Source of the DNA: Vibrio profundi
GTDB taxonomy: Bacteria; Pseudomonadota; Gammaproteobacteria; Enterobacterales; Vibrionaceae
Length of the DNA stretch: 64,000 bases
Reading direction: 5' to 3'
Assembly: GCF_005281835.1 (NCBI RefSeq)
Contig: NZ_RZIS01000004.1
Location: 424,355 to 488,354 of the forward strand
This document shows, piece after piece, positions 57,415 to 64,000 of this stretch. The notes beneath the pieces are model-generated. The model saw only the letters and a program-made list of their open reading frames with translations. It was not told where the DNA came from and did not search any database. Position 1 is the first letter of the stretch, and every line of letters starts with the position of its first letter. The position numbers were made by a program, and so were the translations under genes.

Positions 57415-58551
57415 ATGTTAGATGGTCGATACCCAGATTATTCTCGAATGAGAAAAAAAACAGAAAAGAATATCCCCAAGTTTATCTATGAATATTTGGA
57501 AGGAGGATGCTTTGATGATATTGGATTGGAGACAAACCGTTTAGCATTGCAGAAATCTAAGTTAGCCCCAAGGTATTTAGCGCCTTATTCAAAGTGCGAT
57601 TTAAACACCACTATCCTTGGGAAAGAATATAGCGCGCCATTCGGCATCGCACCGATTGGTTTACAAGGTCTAATTTGGCCTAATTCACCGGTGATTTTGG
57701 CGAAAGCAGCAAAGAAATACAATATTCCATATGTTCTAAGCACCGTTTCATCTGAGTCGATAGAAGTAATCGCAGAGTTAGCAGAAGACAATGCATGGTT
57801 TCAGCTCTACAACCCAGTGGATGAAGCAATACAAGATTCAATATTGGGACGTTTGAAGAGCTGCGGCTATAAAAACTTGGTGGTCACGGTCGACATTCCG
57901 ACGTTTGGGTTTAGGCCCAATGATATCGTGAATGGATTAACTATGCCGCCTAAGCACTCTGTTAAGAACTTCATTGATGTATGCAAAACGCCGCATTGGG
58001 CGACTCAAACTCTCAAGTATGGAATTCCAAAATTTAAAAACTTGGAACCATACATGAGAGAGCATCGTCTCGATTTGCCAGAAATGATGCGCTCGATGGC
58101 GATGGGGAAAGTGGATACGGAAGGCTTGAAAAGAATAAGAGACAAGTGGGAAGGGAATTTAATCGTAAAAGGCGTTTGTTCTAGTAGCGATCTCAAGTTA
58201 CTTGAAGAGGTGAATGCTGATGGGGTTATTTTTTCTAATCATGGAGCTCGGCAGTTAGATGCTTGTGAATCCCCAATAGATCTTCTAAGGAAAATAGAGG
58301 GGGATTCACTGCCCTCAGGAATGACGATGATGATGGATAGCGGTATCCGATCGGGAGTGGATATCGCTACTTCCTTAGCATCCGGTGCTCAATTTACATT
58401 TTTGGGTCGCTTTTTCATGTACGCCGTGTCGTCATTGGGTAAGGAAGGTGGAGAGCATGCAATCGAAGTGCTAATGCAGCAACTGACTCAAGTAATGGAA
58501 CAAATTAGGTGTGAGAAACCCGCTGATTTGTCAGAGTTCCTCGCAAACTAG
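57415..58551 (+). CDS. FMN-dependent 2-hydroxy-acid dehydrogenase
   Basis: A 378-residue TIM-barrel flavoprotein of the lactate dehydrogenase/glycolate oxidase family. The FMN and active-site elements are visible: PFGIAPIGLQGL, QLYNPVDEA, the catalytic lysine in LIVKGV, the catalytic histidine and arginine in FSNHGARQLD, and MMMDSGIRSGVDIATSLASG then AQFTFLGR. It starts 18 nt after dctM and so belongs to the operon. Canonical gulonate/mannonate routes need no such enzyme; it may oxidise C2 of the imported acid or a side product. Substrate unknown. Confidence 0.85.
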   Translation: MLDGRYPDYSRMRKKTEKNIPKFIYEYLEGGCFDDIGLETNRLALQKSKLAPRYLAPYSKCDLNTTILGKEYSAPFGIAPIGLQGLIWPNSPVILAKAAKKYNIPYVLSTVSSESIEVIAELAEDNAWFQLYNPVDEAIQDSILGRLKSCGYKNLVVTVDIPTFGFRPNDIVNGLTMPPKHSVKNFIDVCKTPHWATQTLKYGIPKFKNLEPYMREHRLDLPEMMRSMAMGKVDTEGLKRIRDKWEGNLIVKGVCSSSDLKLLEEVNADGVIFSNHGARQLDACESPIDLLRKIEGDSLPSGMTMMMDSGIRSGVDIATSLASGAQFTFLGRFFMYAVSSLGKEGGEHAIEVLMQQLTQVMEQIRCEKPADLSEFLAN

Positions 58552-58765
58552 ATGTAAATAAACGCTCATTTAATTTTGGTAAATAGTTGCTCGTTATCGA
58601 ATAACTAGGTTGGTACGTATCTGCAATAAAAATATTTATTGGACGGGCATATGGATTATGTCTATAGGGTTGGAACGATATTATCTCAATTAATATTGCA
58701 TTAAGACTCTAAACTTTTATTCGTCCGATTTATTAAATAATTAAAATCTTTTTTGGGAGATAAAT
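58552..58765. promoter_or_regulatory. Spacer upstream of uxuA with TTGGTAC-type half-site
   Basis: This 214-nt gap inside the operon is long enough for an extra promoter. TTGGTACGTA at 58610-58619 resembles the half-site upstream of gntR. No terminator is seen. Confidence 0.3.
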
Positions 58766-59839
58766 ATGAAGATGTCATTTCGTTGGTATGGCGAAGGGAA
58801 TGATGAGGTAAGTTTACCTTTTATTAAACAGATTCCGGGTGTAGAAGGTATTGTTTGGTCATTACATGATATGCCTGCTGGAGAAATTTGGAGTGAAGAA
58901 CGCATTCTCGCTGAAAAAGAAATAATAGAGAAAGCAGGTTTTCATATTGATGTCGTTGAAAGTGTTAATGTTCATGAAGACATTAAACTCGGTCTGCCAT
59001 CAAGAGATAAGTATATTGATAACTATATTGAAACCTTAAAAAGACTGGCTAAAGTCGGGGTAAAAGTTGTCTGCTATAACTTTATGCCAGTATTCGATTG
59101 GACCAGAACCGAGCTGTATAAAGAAATGGAAGACGGTTCTAACGCTCTATTTTTCGAAAAGAGTAAAATCAGTGACATTGAGCCTATTGAGCTTATCGAA
59201 AAATTATCAAAGAACGTATCTGTAACAATGCCAGGGTGGGAACCAGAACGACTATCCCAATTAAAAGAAACGTTTGAGAAATACAAAGGTTTTACAGCGG
59301 AAGACCTTTGGGGAAACCTCCAGTATTTCTTAGAAAAAGTTATCCCTGTGTGTGAAGAATACGATATTAAAATGGGGATTCACCCAGATGACCCAGCATT
59401 CCCTATCTTTGGTTTACCTCGAATTATTATTAATAAAGAGAATATTCTAAGGTTTTTAAACTTGGTCGATAGCCCATATAACGGCTTAAGTTTATGTACC
59501 GGATCACTTGGTTCGAGCAATAACGATATTCCAGACATTATCGACGAAGTTCATGAGCGAATTCATTTTATACATATACGTAATGTAAAAAGATTTGAGA
59601 ACGGTGACTTTATCGAGTCTTCTCATCGAGCGTGTGATGGCTCCGTCGATACGATTAAAGTCATACAAACACTTCATAAGCACGGTTATCAAGGTTATGT
59701 ACGACCAGATCATGGTCGTCATATTTGGGGTGAAGAAAAATGGGCTCGCCCTGGTTACGGCTTATATGACCGAGCTCTTGGAATTATGTACATCCTTGGT
59801 GCGTGGGATAATTTGCAGGCGCAGCAAGCTAGCAAGTAA
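58766..59839 (+). CDS. uxuA: Mannonate dehydratase (short, Gram-positive-like form)
   Basis: A 357-residue UxuA. Metal-binding and catalytic elements are seen in VCYNFMPVFDWTRTEL, GIHPDDPAFPIFGLPRII, LCTGSLGSS, HFIHIRNVKR and YVRPDHGRHIWGEE. It dehydrates D-mannonate to 2-keto-3-deoxygluconate. It is shorter than enterobacterial UxuA (about 394) and resembles the forms of Streptococcus and Bacteroidetes, with more A+T-rich codons than its neighbours; transfer is possible. GGGAG precedes the ATG. Confidence 0.92.
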   Translation: MKMSFRWYGEGNDEVSLPFIKQIPGVEGIVWSLHDMPAGEIWSEERILAEKEIIEKAGFHIDVVESVNVHEDIKLGLPSRDKYIDNYIETLKRLAKVGVKVVCYNFMPVFDWTRTELYKEMEDGSNALFFEKSKISDIEPIELIEKLSKNVSVTMPGWEPERLSQLKETFEKYKGFTAEDLWGNLQYFLEKVIPVCEEYDIKMGIHPDDPAFPIFGLPRIIINKENILRFLNLVDSPYNGLSLCTGSLGSSNNDIPDIIDEVHERIHFIHIRNVKRFENGDFIESSHRACDGSVDTIKVIQTLHKHGYQGYVRPDHGRHIWGEEKWARPGYGLYDRALGIMYILGAWDNLQAQQASK

Positions 59840-59972
59840 ATCTCGAGTTAGCTAGACCAATAAGTCGTGTGCTAATAGTAAGATTCAGCCCGGTTAAGTG
59901 ATATTCGGACTTTTCTACAACCAGCACACAACTATTGATGACCATTAATTTCCCAGCGCTGCTGAGGCAAAG

Positions 59973-60896
59973 ATGAAAAAAACAAAAATAGCCATTATTG
60001 GCGAATGCATGGTTGAGCTACAGCATAAAAATGGGGCGCTGCAGCAGTCATTCGGCGGAGACACGCTAAATACTGCGCTTTATCTCTCTCGCCTGTGCAA
60101 AGCTCAGGATATCGAAACCACCTATGTGACGGCATTGGGTGAAGACCCTTATAGTCAAGCAATGCTAGACGCTTGGGAAGAGGAGGGGATTGATACTTCT
60201 CTAATTCATAAAATTCCGGGCAAGCAACCGGGTATCTATCACATTGAAACCGATTCAACGGGTGAGCGTAGCTTCTACTATTGGCGTAATGACGCGTCTG
60301 CGAAGTTCATGTTTGACCAAGATAACGCGCATGAATTACTAGCTAAACTAGAGCGATTTGATGCGATTTACCTTAGCGGTATTACGCTCGCAATTTTGAC
60401 CGAGAACAGCCGAGAAATACTATTTGAGCTTTTGAGTAGTTTTGCTGGTCAAGTTTTCTTCGATAACAACTATCGTCCCAAGTTATGGCAAGAACGTAAT
60501 GAAGCGCAGACAGTGTATTTAAAGATGCTGTCATACACCGACACCGCCTTGCTGACCTTCGACGATGAAGAAGCGTTATATGGTGATGAAGACGTTGAGC
60601 AATGTATCGCACGAACAAAAGACGCTGGTGTCGCTGAAATTATTGTTAAACGAGGCAGTAAAGATTGCCTTGTTTATGATGGTGAAACTCGTGCTTCAGT
60701 TGCTGCGAATAAGGTCAAAAACGTGGTGGATACCACAGCTGCCGGTGATTCATTTAGTGCCGGTTTTCTCGCTAAACGTCTTAGTGGTGGTAGCGGAACA
60801 CAATCAGCGGAAGCAGGGCACATTGTAGCCGGCACCGTTATTCAGCATAAAGGCGCGATCATCCCAAGAGATGTAATGCCAGATTTGTATTTATAA
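59973..60896 (+). CDS. kdgK: 2-keto-3-deoxygluconate kinase
   Basis: A 307-residue PfkB-family kinase: N-terminal IIGECMVELQHKN, QSFGGDTLNTALYLSRL, the KDG-type FYYWRNDASAKFMF segment, and the C-terminal PfkB signature VDTTAAGDSFSAGFLA with catalytic aspartate. It phosphorylates KDG from UxuA to KDPG. GAGG precedes the ATG. A possible GntR half-site (TTATTGGTCT on the minus strand) is at 59854-59863. Confidence 0.93.
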   Translation: MKKTKIAIIGECMVELQHKNGALQQSFGGDTLNTALYLSRLCKAQDIETTYVTALGEDPYSQAMLDAWEEEGIDTSLIHKIPGKQPGIYHIETDSTGERSFYYWRNDASAKFMFDQDNAHELLAKLERFDAIYLSGITLAILTENSREILFELLSSFAGQVFFDNNYRPKLWQERNEAQTVYLKMLSYTDTALLTFDDEEALYGDEDVEQCIARTKDAGVAEIIVKRGSKDCLVYDGETRASVAANKVKNVVDTTAAGDSFSAGFLAKRLSGGSGTQSAEAGHIVAGTVIQHKGAIIPRDVMPDLYL

Positions 60897-60921
60897 CTTA
60901 TTCAACGAAGAGAGAGTCCTA

Positions 60922-61551
60922 ATGACTACGTTAAATGAACATTTAGCAAACCTTAAAGTTATTCCTGTTATTGCGATAAACAAAGTTGAAGATGCTATTC
61001 CACTAGGCCGTGCACTGGTTGAAAATGGTATGCCTTGTGCTGAAATCACTCTTCGTACCGAGTGCGCGATTGAAGCGATTCGTTTAATGCGTAAAGAGTT
61101 CCCTGATATGTTAATTGGTTCAGGAACTGTACTAACTAATGAGCAGGTAGATGCCTCTATCGACGCGGGCGTAGATTTTATCGTTAGCCCTGGTTTCAAC
61201 CCTCGCACCGTGCAATATTGTATTGATAAAGGTGTCGCGATTGTTCCTGGTGTCAACAACCCAAGCCTAGTTGAGCAAGCGATGGACATGGGGCTGCGTA
61301 CATTAAAGTTCTTTCCAGCAGAAGCCTCTGGTGGCGTTGGTATGCTAAAGGCACTTACTGCTGTTTATCCTGTTCACTTTATGCCAACTGGTGGTGTGAG
61401 CCTGAAGAATGTGGATGAGTACTTATCTCTACCACCAGTGCTGGCTTGCGGCGGCACTTGGATGGTTCCTACACAACTGATGGACGAAGGGAAATGGGAT
61501 GAACTAGGCGCTTTAGTTCGAGATGCGGTTGCACACGTGAGTGAGACGTAA
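60922..61551 (+). CDS. eda: KDPG aldolase (bifunctional KDPG/KHG aldolase)
   Basis: A 209-residue class I aldolase: CAEITLRTECAIEAI with the catalytic glutamate, GSGTVLTNEQVDASIDAGVD, SPGFNPRTVQYC, and the Schiff-base lysine in LRTLKFFPAEASGG. It splits KDPG to pyruvate and glyceraldehyde-3-phosphate, finishing the pathway. It starts 25 nt after kdgK and closes the operon before the terminator. Confidence 0.95.
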   Translation: MTTLNEHLANLKVIPVIAINKVEDAIPLGRALVENGMPCAEITLRTECAIEAIRLMRKEFPDMLIGSGTVLTNEQVDASIDAGVDFIVSPGFNPRTVQYCIDKGVAIVPGVNNPSLVEQAMDMGLRTLKFFPAEASGGVGMLKALTAVYPVHFMPTGGVSLKNVDEYLSLPPVLACGGTWMVPTQLMDEGKWDELGALVRDAVAHVSET

Positions 61552-61571
61552 CCATAAGTTAGTCGACACTT

Positions 61572-61615
61572 AATAGTGCATATCTAAGAGCGTATTCAGA
61601 TATGCACTATTTTCC
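61572..61615 (+). terminator. Terminator of the sugar-acid operon
   Basis: A perfect 14-bp stem AATAGTGCATATCT / AGATATGCACTATT with a 12-nt loop, followed by TTTCC, 20 nt after the eda stop. Confidence 0.85.
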
Positions 61616-61829
61616 TGATTTTTGTTGAAGGTTGTAGTCAGTTTTCAACTTCCACCCTTAGTAATTATTTATTATTCCTAGCATGTCTATAAGAACAGTT
61701 TGCCATGTCCCCAAACTTACATTTGCGATATGTGTATTTTGAGGCTTACTTTTTAAATGCTTCTGATAATAGAATTCGTGAATTACCGCTTTCGACATTC
61801 CAAAATTCTGAGTCCGAACGCTCCTATCG

Positions 61830-62804
61830 CTATTCTATGAATATTTTCGATAATGGACTAACAACACCATTCGCCCCTCTATCAATGATGTGAGTATAGA
61901 TCTGAGTCGTTTTTAAATCGGCGTGTCCCAGTTGCTCTTGAACTGTTCTTATATCAGCCCCGCTTTGAAGAAGGTGCGTAGCAAATGAGTGCCTTAGAGT
62001 ATGGCAAGAAATATTTTTGTCTATATTTGCTTTTTGACCGGCTACCTTAATGTGTTTCTGTAGAGCGGTAGGGTGGATGTGATGCCTACGTAGTTCGCCT
62101 GTTTGCAAATCTGGTGATAAACGGCTAGAAGGAAAGAGATATTGCCAATTTAAACTCCTTTCTGCATTTGGGTATTTTCTAGCTAGGGCTTCGGGTAGAT
62201 ATACGCCAGAGAAAGCTTCATCATTCAAATCTTGCTGGTAGTAACTTGCGGACTTCTGTTGTTGCTGTTTGATTGCGGGGAAAAGCTCAGGAGCTATTGT
62301 AACTAAGCGGTTCTTGCCTCCCTTACCTTGCCACACGCGTACGGATTTATATTGGTAATCGATATCTTGTATACGTAGTCGCACACATTCCATTAAACGC
62401 AGGCCTGAGCCGTACATTAGCTGATAATGCAGTTTGTAATTAGGGGAGCAGTGCCTTAGTAGCCTTCCAATTTCTTCCGGAGTCATAACTGTGGGCAGTT
62501 TTCTGGACTTGTCTGAACGTCGAAACTGCATATCAAGATCTATGGGTTCTTGAATGATTTCTTTGTATAAAAACACTAAAGCATTGAGGGCGAGGCTCTG
62601 TGTTTTCTTGGCTGACTTTTTATTTACTACTAGGTGTGTCAAGAAATCCTCTACATGCCTTGTAGTTAATTCCTTTGGGTGCTTTTTTCTATGGTAGATA
62701 ATGTATTGATGTATCCAATAAACATAGGCATCTGTCGTGCGAAGAGCATAGTGTCTCCCAAGCATATATTCGCGTATATATGCTAAAAAAGGTGATTTTC
62801 TCAT
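61830..62804 (-). CDS. intI: Integron integrase (IntIA type)
   Basis: A 324-residue tyrosine recombinase like VchIntIA (320). The catalytic residues are intact: Arg136 (GSGLRLMEC), His268 and Arg271 (CHTLRHSFATHLL), His294 (LGHADLKTTQ) and Tyr303 (QIYTH). The integron-specific insertion between them is present (YLPEALARKYPNAERSLNWQ then YLFPS). It therefore should be active. It reads leftwards, with attI and the cassette array on its right, the normal layout. A LexA-like box is 11 nt upstream of its ATG. No strong ribosome binding site. Confidence 0.96.
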   Translation of the reverse strand: MRKSPFLAYIREYMLGRHYALRTTDAYVYWIHQYIIYHRKKHPKELTTRHVEDFLTHLVVNKKSAKKTQSLALNALVFLYKEIIQEPIDLDMQFRRSDKSRKLPTVMTPEEIGRLLRHCSPNYKLHYQLMYGSGLRLMECVRLRIQDIDYQYKSVRVWQGKGGKNRLVTIAPELFPAIKQQQQKSASYYQQDLNDEAFSGVYLPEALARKYPNAERSLNWQYLFPSSRLSPDLQTGELRRHHIHPTALQKHIKVAGQKANIDKNISCHTLRHSFATHLLQSGADIRTVQEQLGHADLKTTQIYTHIIDRGANGVVSPLSKIFIE

Positions 62805-62814
62805 TTTCTAATGA

Positions 62815-62830
62815 CTGGTTACATATACAT
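62815..62830. promoter_or_regulatory. LexA-like box upstream of intI
   Basis: Reading towards intI the sequence is ATGTATATGTAACCAG, 12 of 16 to the LexA consensus CTGTATATATATACAG. SOS control of intI through a LexA box near the start is established for vibrios; this site is a reasonable candidate but imperfect in both half-sites. Confidence 0.45.
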
Positions 62831-62963
62831 GAGTAGCAGTTTGGCATATAGATTCATGCTATATAGAAAAAGTCTGCATTTTGGAACGTGAAGTCTTAGA
62901 GTTAGTTCTTAAGTTACTGTAAGTTTTCATAAAAACTGGGTATGGTTAACTTGGTTTAGATAC

Positions 62964-63007
62964 TAGACAGAAAAATTCAATATTTAAATGCAGAATTTTT
63001 CTGTCTA
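62964..63007. repeat. Perfect 15-bp inverted repeat between intI and the first cassette gene
   Basis: TAGACAGAAAAATTC (62964-62978) and GAATTTTTCTGTCTA (62993-63007) are perfect arms with a 14-nt A+T-rich loop. It is 157 bp from intI and 107 bp before the cassette gene. The low G+C argues against an ordinary terminator. It may be part of attI architecture or a folded single-stranded site. Confidence 0.8.
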
Positions 63008-63013
63008 ATAGCT

Positions 63014-63020
63014 GTTAGCT
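63014..63020 (+). other. Candidate attI/cassette junction
   Basis: GTTAGCT differs at one position from the integron crossover consensus GTTRRRY and is just right of the inverted repeat. GTTAACT at 62945-62951 is an alternative with one mismatch. The exact crossover cannot be fixed without comparing strains. Confidence 0.35.
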
Positions 63021-63037
63021 TTAAATATGATGATATT

Positions 63038-63065
63038 TTGACTTGAGTCTATTTCTTTTTATAAT
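63038..63065 (+). promoter_or_regulatory. Strong sigma70-type promoter of the first cassette
   Basis: TTGACT (63038-63043) and TATAAT (63060-63065) with a 16-nt spacer, 5 of 6 and 6 of 6 to consensus, 48 bp before the cassette ATG. If the junction is at 63014 the promoter lies inside the cassette. Confidence 0.65.
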
Positions 63066-63113
63066 GCCCATTTATTATTCTAAATAAAATCAATTGGCTA
63101 GGGTTATTTTTAC

Positions 63114-63869
63114 ATGGAAAAGCTAAAATCATGGGTAGTTATCCCTTTACTTGGTTTAGTGAACTTGGTTGCGGGCTACTTTATGACAAAGTTGCTGGAT
63201 TCATTGGTGGGGGATGAATTCAACTCACTGAATGATGTAACAGTATCATCGGTACATTGGATTCGATATGTACCAGCTATCTTAGCTAGTATTATTATCA
63301 GTATTTCACTTTTTTACTTATGCAAGAATTTAAGAGCAGCACTATATACAAAATGCTTAGTATATGTAGCGTCTTCTTTGGCAGTGATAGGCGTGTTTCT
63401 TTCTGGTAGCTGGTACAAAGATCCAATTTACACGCTTATATTAGAAGAGGATGATTACTATACAGCAGAAAAAACGAACTTCGAAAGTTCTAATGGAACA
63501 ATCGTTGCTTGGTCTGATGGCTGTACCCAGTCAGGTCGGATAGTTTACTGCAACTTACATCTGAAAAACCTATCGGATAAAGATCAAAATGTATCTTTAA
63601 GTGTTTATGATACCTATCTTATGACCGGTGAAAAAGCCCGTGTTAAAGCTCAGAGAAAAGGTAAGTTTGGGAACTCATCTATGCGGGATATGCGGGATTC
63701 TGTTATCGCACCGACAAACATGACGATCATGTATGGTTTAAAGTTTGAGTTACCAGAGCCAACAAAGTACGAGATTATTCCTAACTTACGAGTGGTGATG
63801 AATATCGCTGGCTATCGGGACACCTTCTCCATGAGCAATCGTCCTATTAAGACAGTTTCTGGGCACTAA
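63114..63869 (+). CDS. First integron cassette: membrane-anchored protein of unknown function
   Basis: A 251-residue protein with three hydrophobic helices (about 8-26, 49-70, 79-98) and a C-terminal domain (about 110-251) predicted outside the cytoplasm. That domain has two cysteines (DGCTQSGRIVYCNLHL) that could form a disulfide, and a beta-rich, Ig-like pattern. I do not recognise the family. It is the first gene right of intI, with its own promoter, so it is expected to be expressed. Its attC is not clearly seen; an AGCTAAC-type core follows the stop. Confidence 0.75.
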   Translation: MEKLKSWVVIPLLGLVNLVAGYFMTKLLDSLVGDEFNSLNDVTVSSVHWIRYVPAILASIIISISLFYLCKNLRAALYTKCLVYVASSLAVIGVFLSGSWYKDPIYTLILEEDDYYTAEKTNFESSNGTIVAWSDGCTQSGRIVYCNLHLKNLSDKDQNVSLSVYDTYLMTGEKARVKAQRKGKFGNSSMRDMRDSVIAPTNMTIMYGLKFELPEPTKYEIIPNLRVVMNIAGYRDTFSMSNRPIKTVSGH

Positions 63870-63899
63870 AAAGCTAACAAGAGACTATGGCGTCAATAG

Positions 63900-64000
63900 T
63901 TAATTTTTGGCGCTATCCTTATCCCACATAACACCATCTCTTAGCATTGAATTGAGTATCACAACCATCTTTCTCATGCAGGCAACGATTGCTACTTTTT
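63900..64000 (-). mobile_element. IS110-family transposase, C-terminal end (runs off the right edge)
   Basis: The last 32 codons read KVAIVACMRKMVVILNSMLR then DGVMWDKDSAKN and stop, the C-terminal end typical of IS110/IS1111 transposases (KVALVAxMRKLLVxLNxxLRDG). The rest is outside the window. The element's end lies 3-20 nt after an AGCTAACAA sequence directly following the cassette stop. Some IS1111 elements insert specifically into attC sites, which would explain the missing attC here (inference). Confidence 0.85.

Overview
The window looks like a Vibrio chromosome. The evidence is a HapA/vibriolysin-type M4 protease with a C-terminal PPC domain, a PPC-tailed M28 aminopeptidase, a VchIntIA-type integron integrase, a CSS-EAL protein, YghU and many small marine-gammaproteobacterial accessory genes. 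I cannot name the species or say which chromosome this is.

Region 1 (1-8758) is branched-chain amino acid catabolism. A MerR regulator (LiuR type) and the first 21 codons of isovaleryl-CoA dehydrogenase read leftwards. A seven-gene operon reads rightwards (thiolase, mmsA, acyl-CoA dehydrogenase, enoyl-CoA hydratase, 3-hydroxyisobutyryl-CoA hydrolase, mmsB, SDR). It can take isobutyryl-CoA and 2-methylbutyryl-CoA to propionyl-CoA and acetyl-CoA. Two 16-bp palindromes of the form TTnACGTAAACGTnAA lie in the divergent promoter, and a third lies between ETF-QO and etfBA (20612-24290). The branched-chain keto-acid dehydrogenase E1a/E1b/E2 operon is at 28310-31546. These three blocks form one functional unit (keto-acid decarboxylation, acyl-CoA oxidation, electron transfer to quinone), interrupted by secreted peptidases and a c-di-GMP phosphodiesterase.

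Region 2 (8893-18280) is mixed accessory DNA: GNAT, LysR, a secreted amidohydrolase with a small membrane protein, yghU, an IS66 transposase remnant, a possible cholera/pertussis-like ADP-ribosyltransferase, a nucleotidyltransferase, and a PfpI-GST pair divergent from an FtrA-like regulator. Region 3 (32073-46811) is a run of small unrelated genes (six GNAT domains, nucleotidyltransferase, cupin, Nudix, NifW-like, PACE pump with LysR regulator, a lysine-tailed ART-like protein, a GGDEF protein and a DUF6817-GNAT fusion). It resembles cassette cargo but I see no attC sites in it.

Region 4 (46975-50129) holds a probable folate-independent methionine synthase pair, MesD-MesX (core-MetE plus DUF1852), divergent from a TauE/SafE permease. 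Region 5 (50420-61551) is a sugar-acid locus: a UxuB-like oxidoreductase, a Zn dehydrogenase of the LgoD/RspB type and a GntR regulator on the minus strand; a TRAP transporter, an FMN-dependent 2-hydroxy-acid dehydrogenase, mannonate dehydratase, KDG kinase and KDPG aldolase on the plus strand. No uronate isomerase is present, so an aldonate such as L-gulonate or D-mannonate is the likely substrate. A CRP-like site and two copies of an 18-bp motif sit in the control region.

Region 6 (61830-64000) is the start of a chromosomal integron: intI on the minus strand with a LexA-like box, a 15-bp perfect inverted repeat, a candidate attI junction, a first cassette with its own strong sigma70-type promoter, and the 3' end of an IS110-family transposase running off the window.
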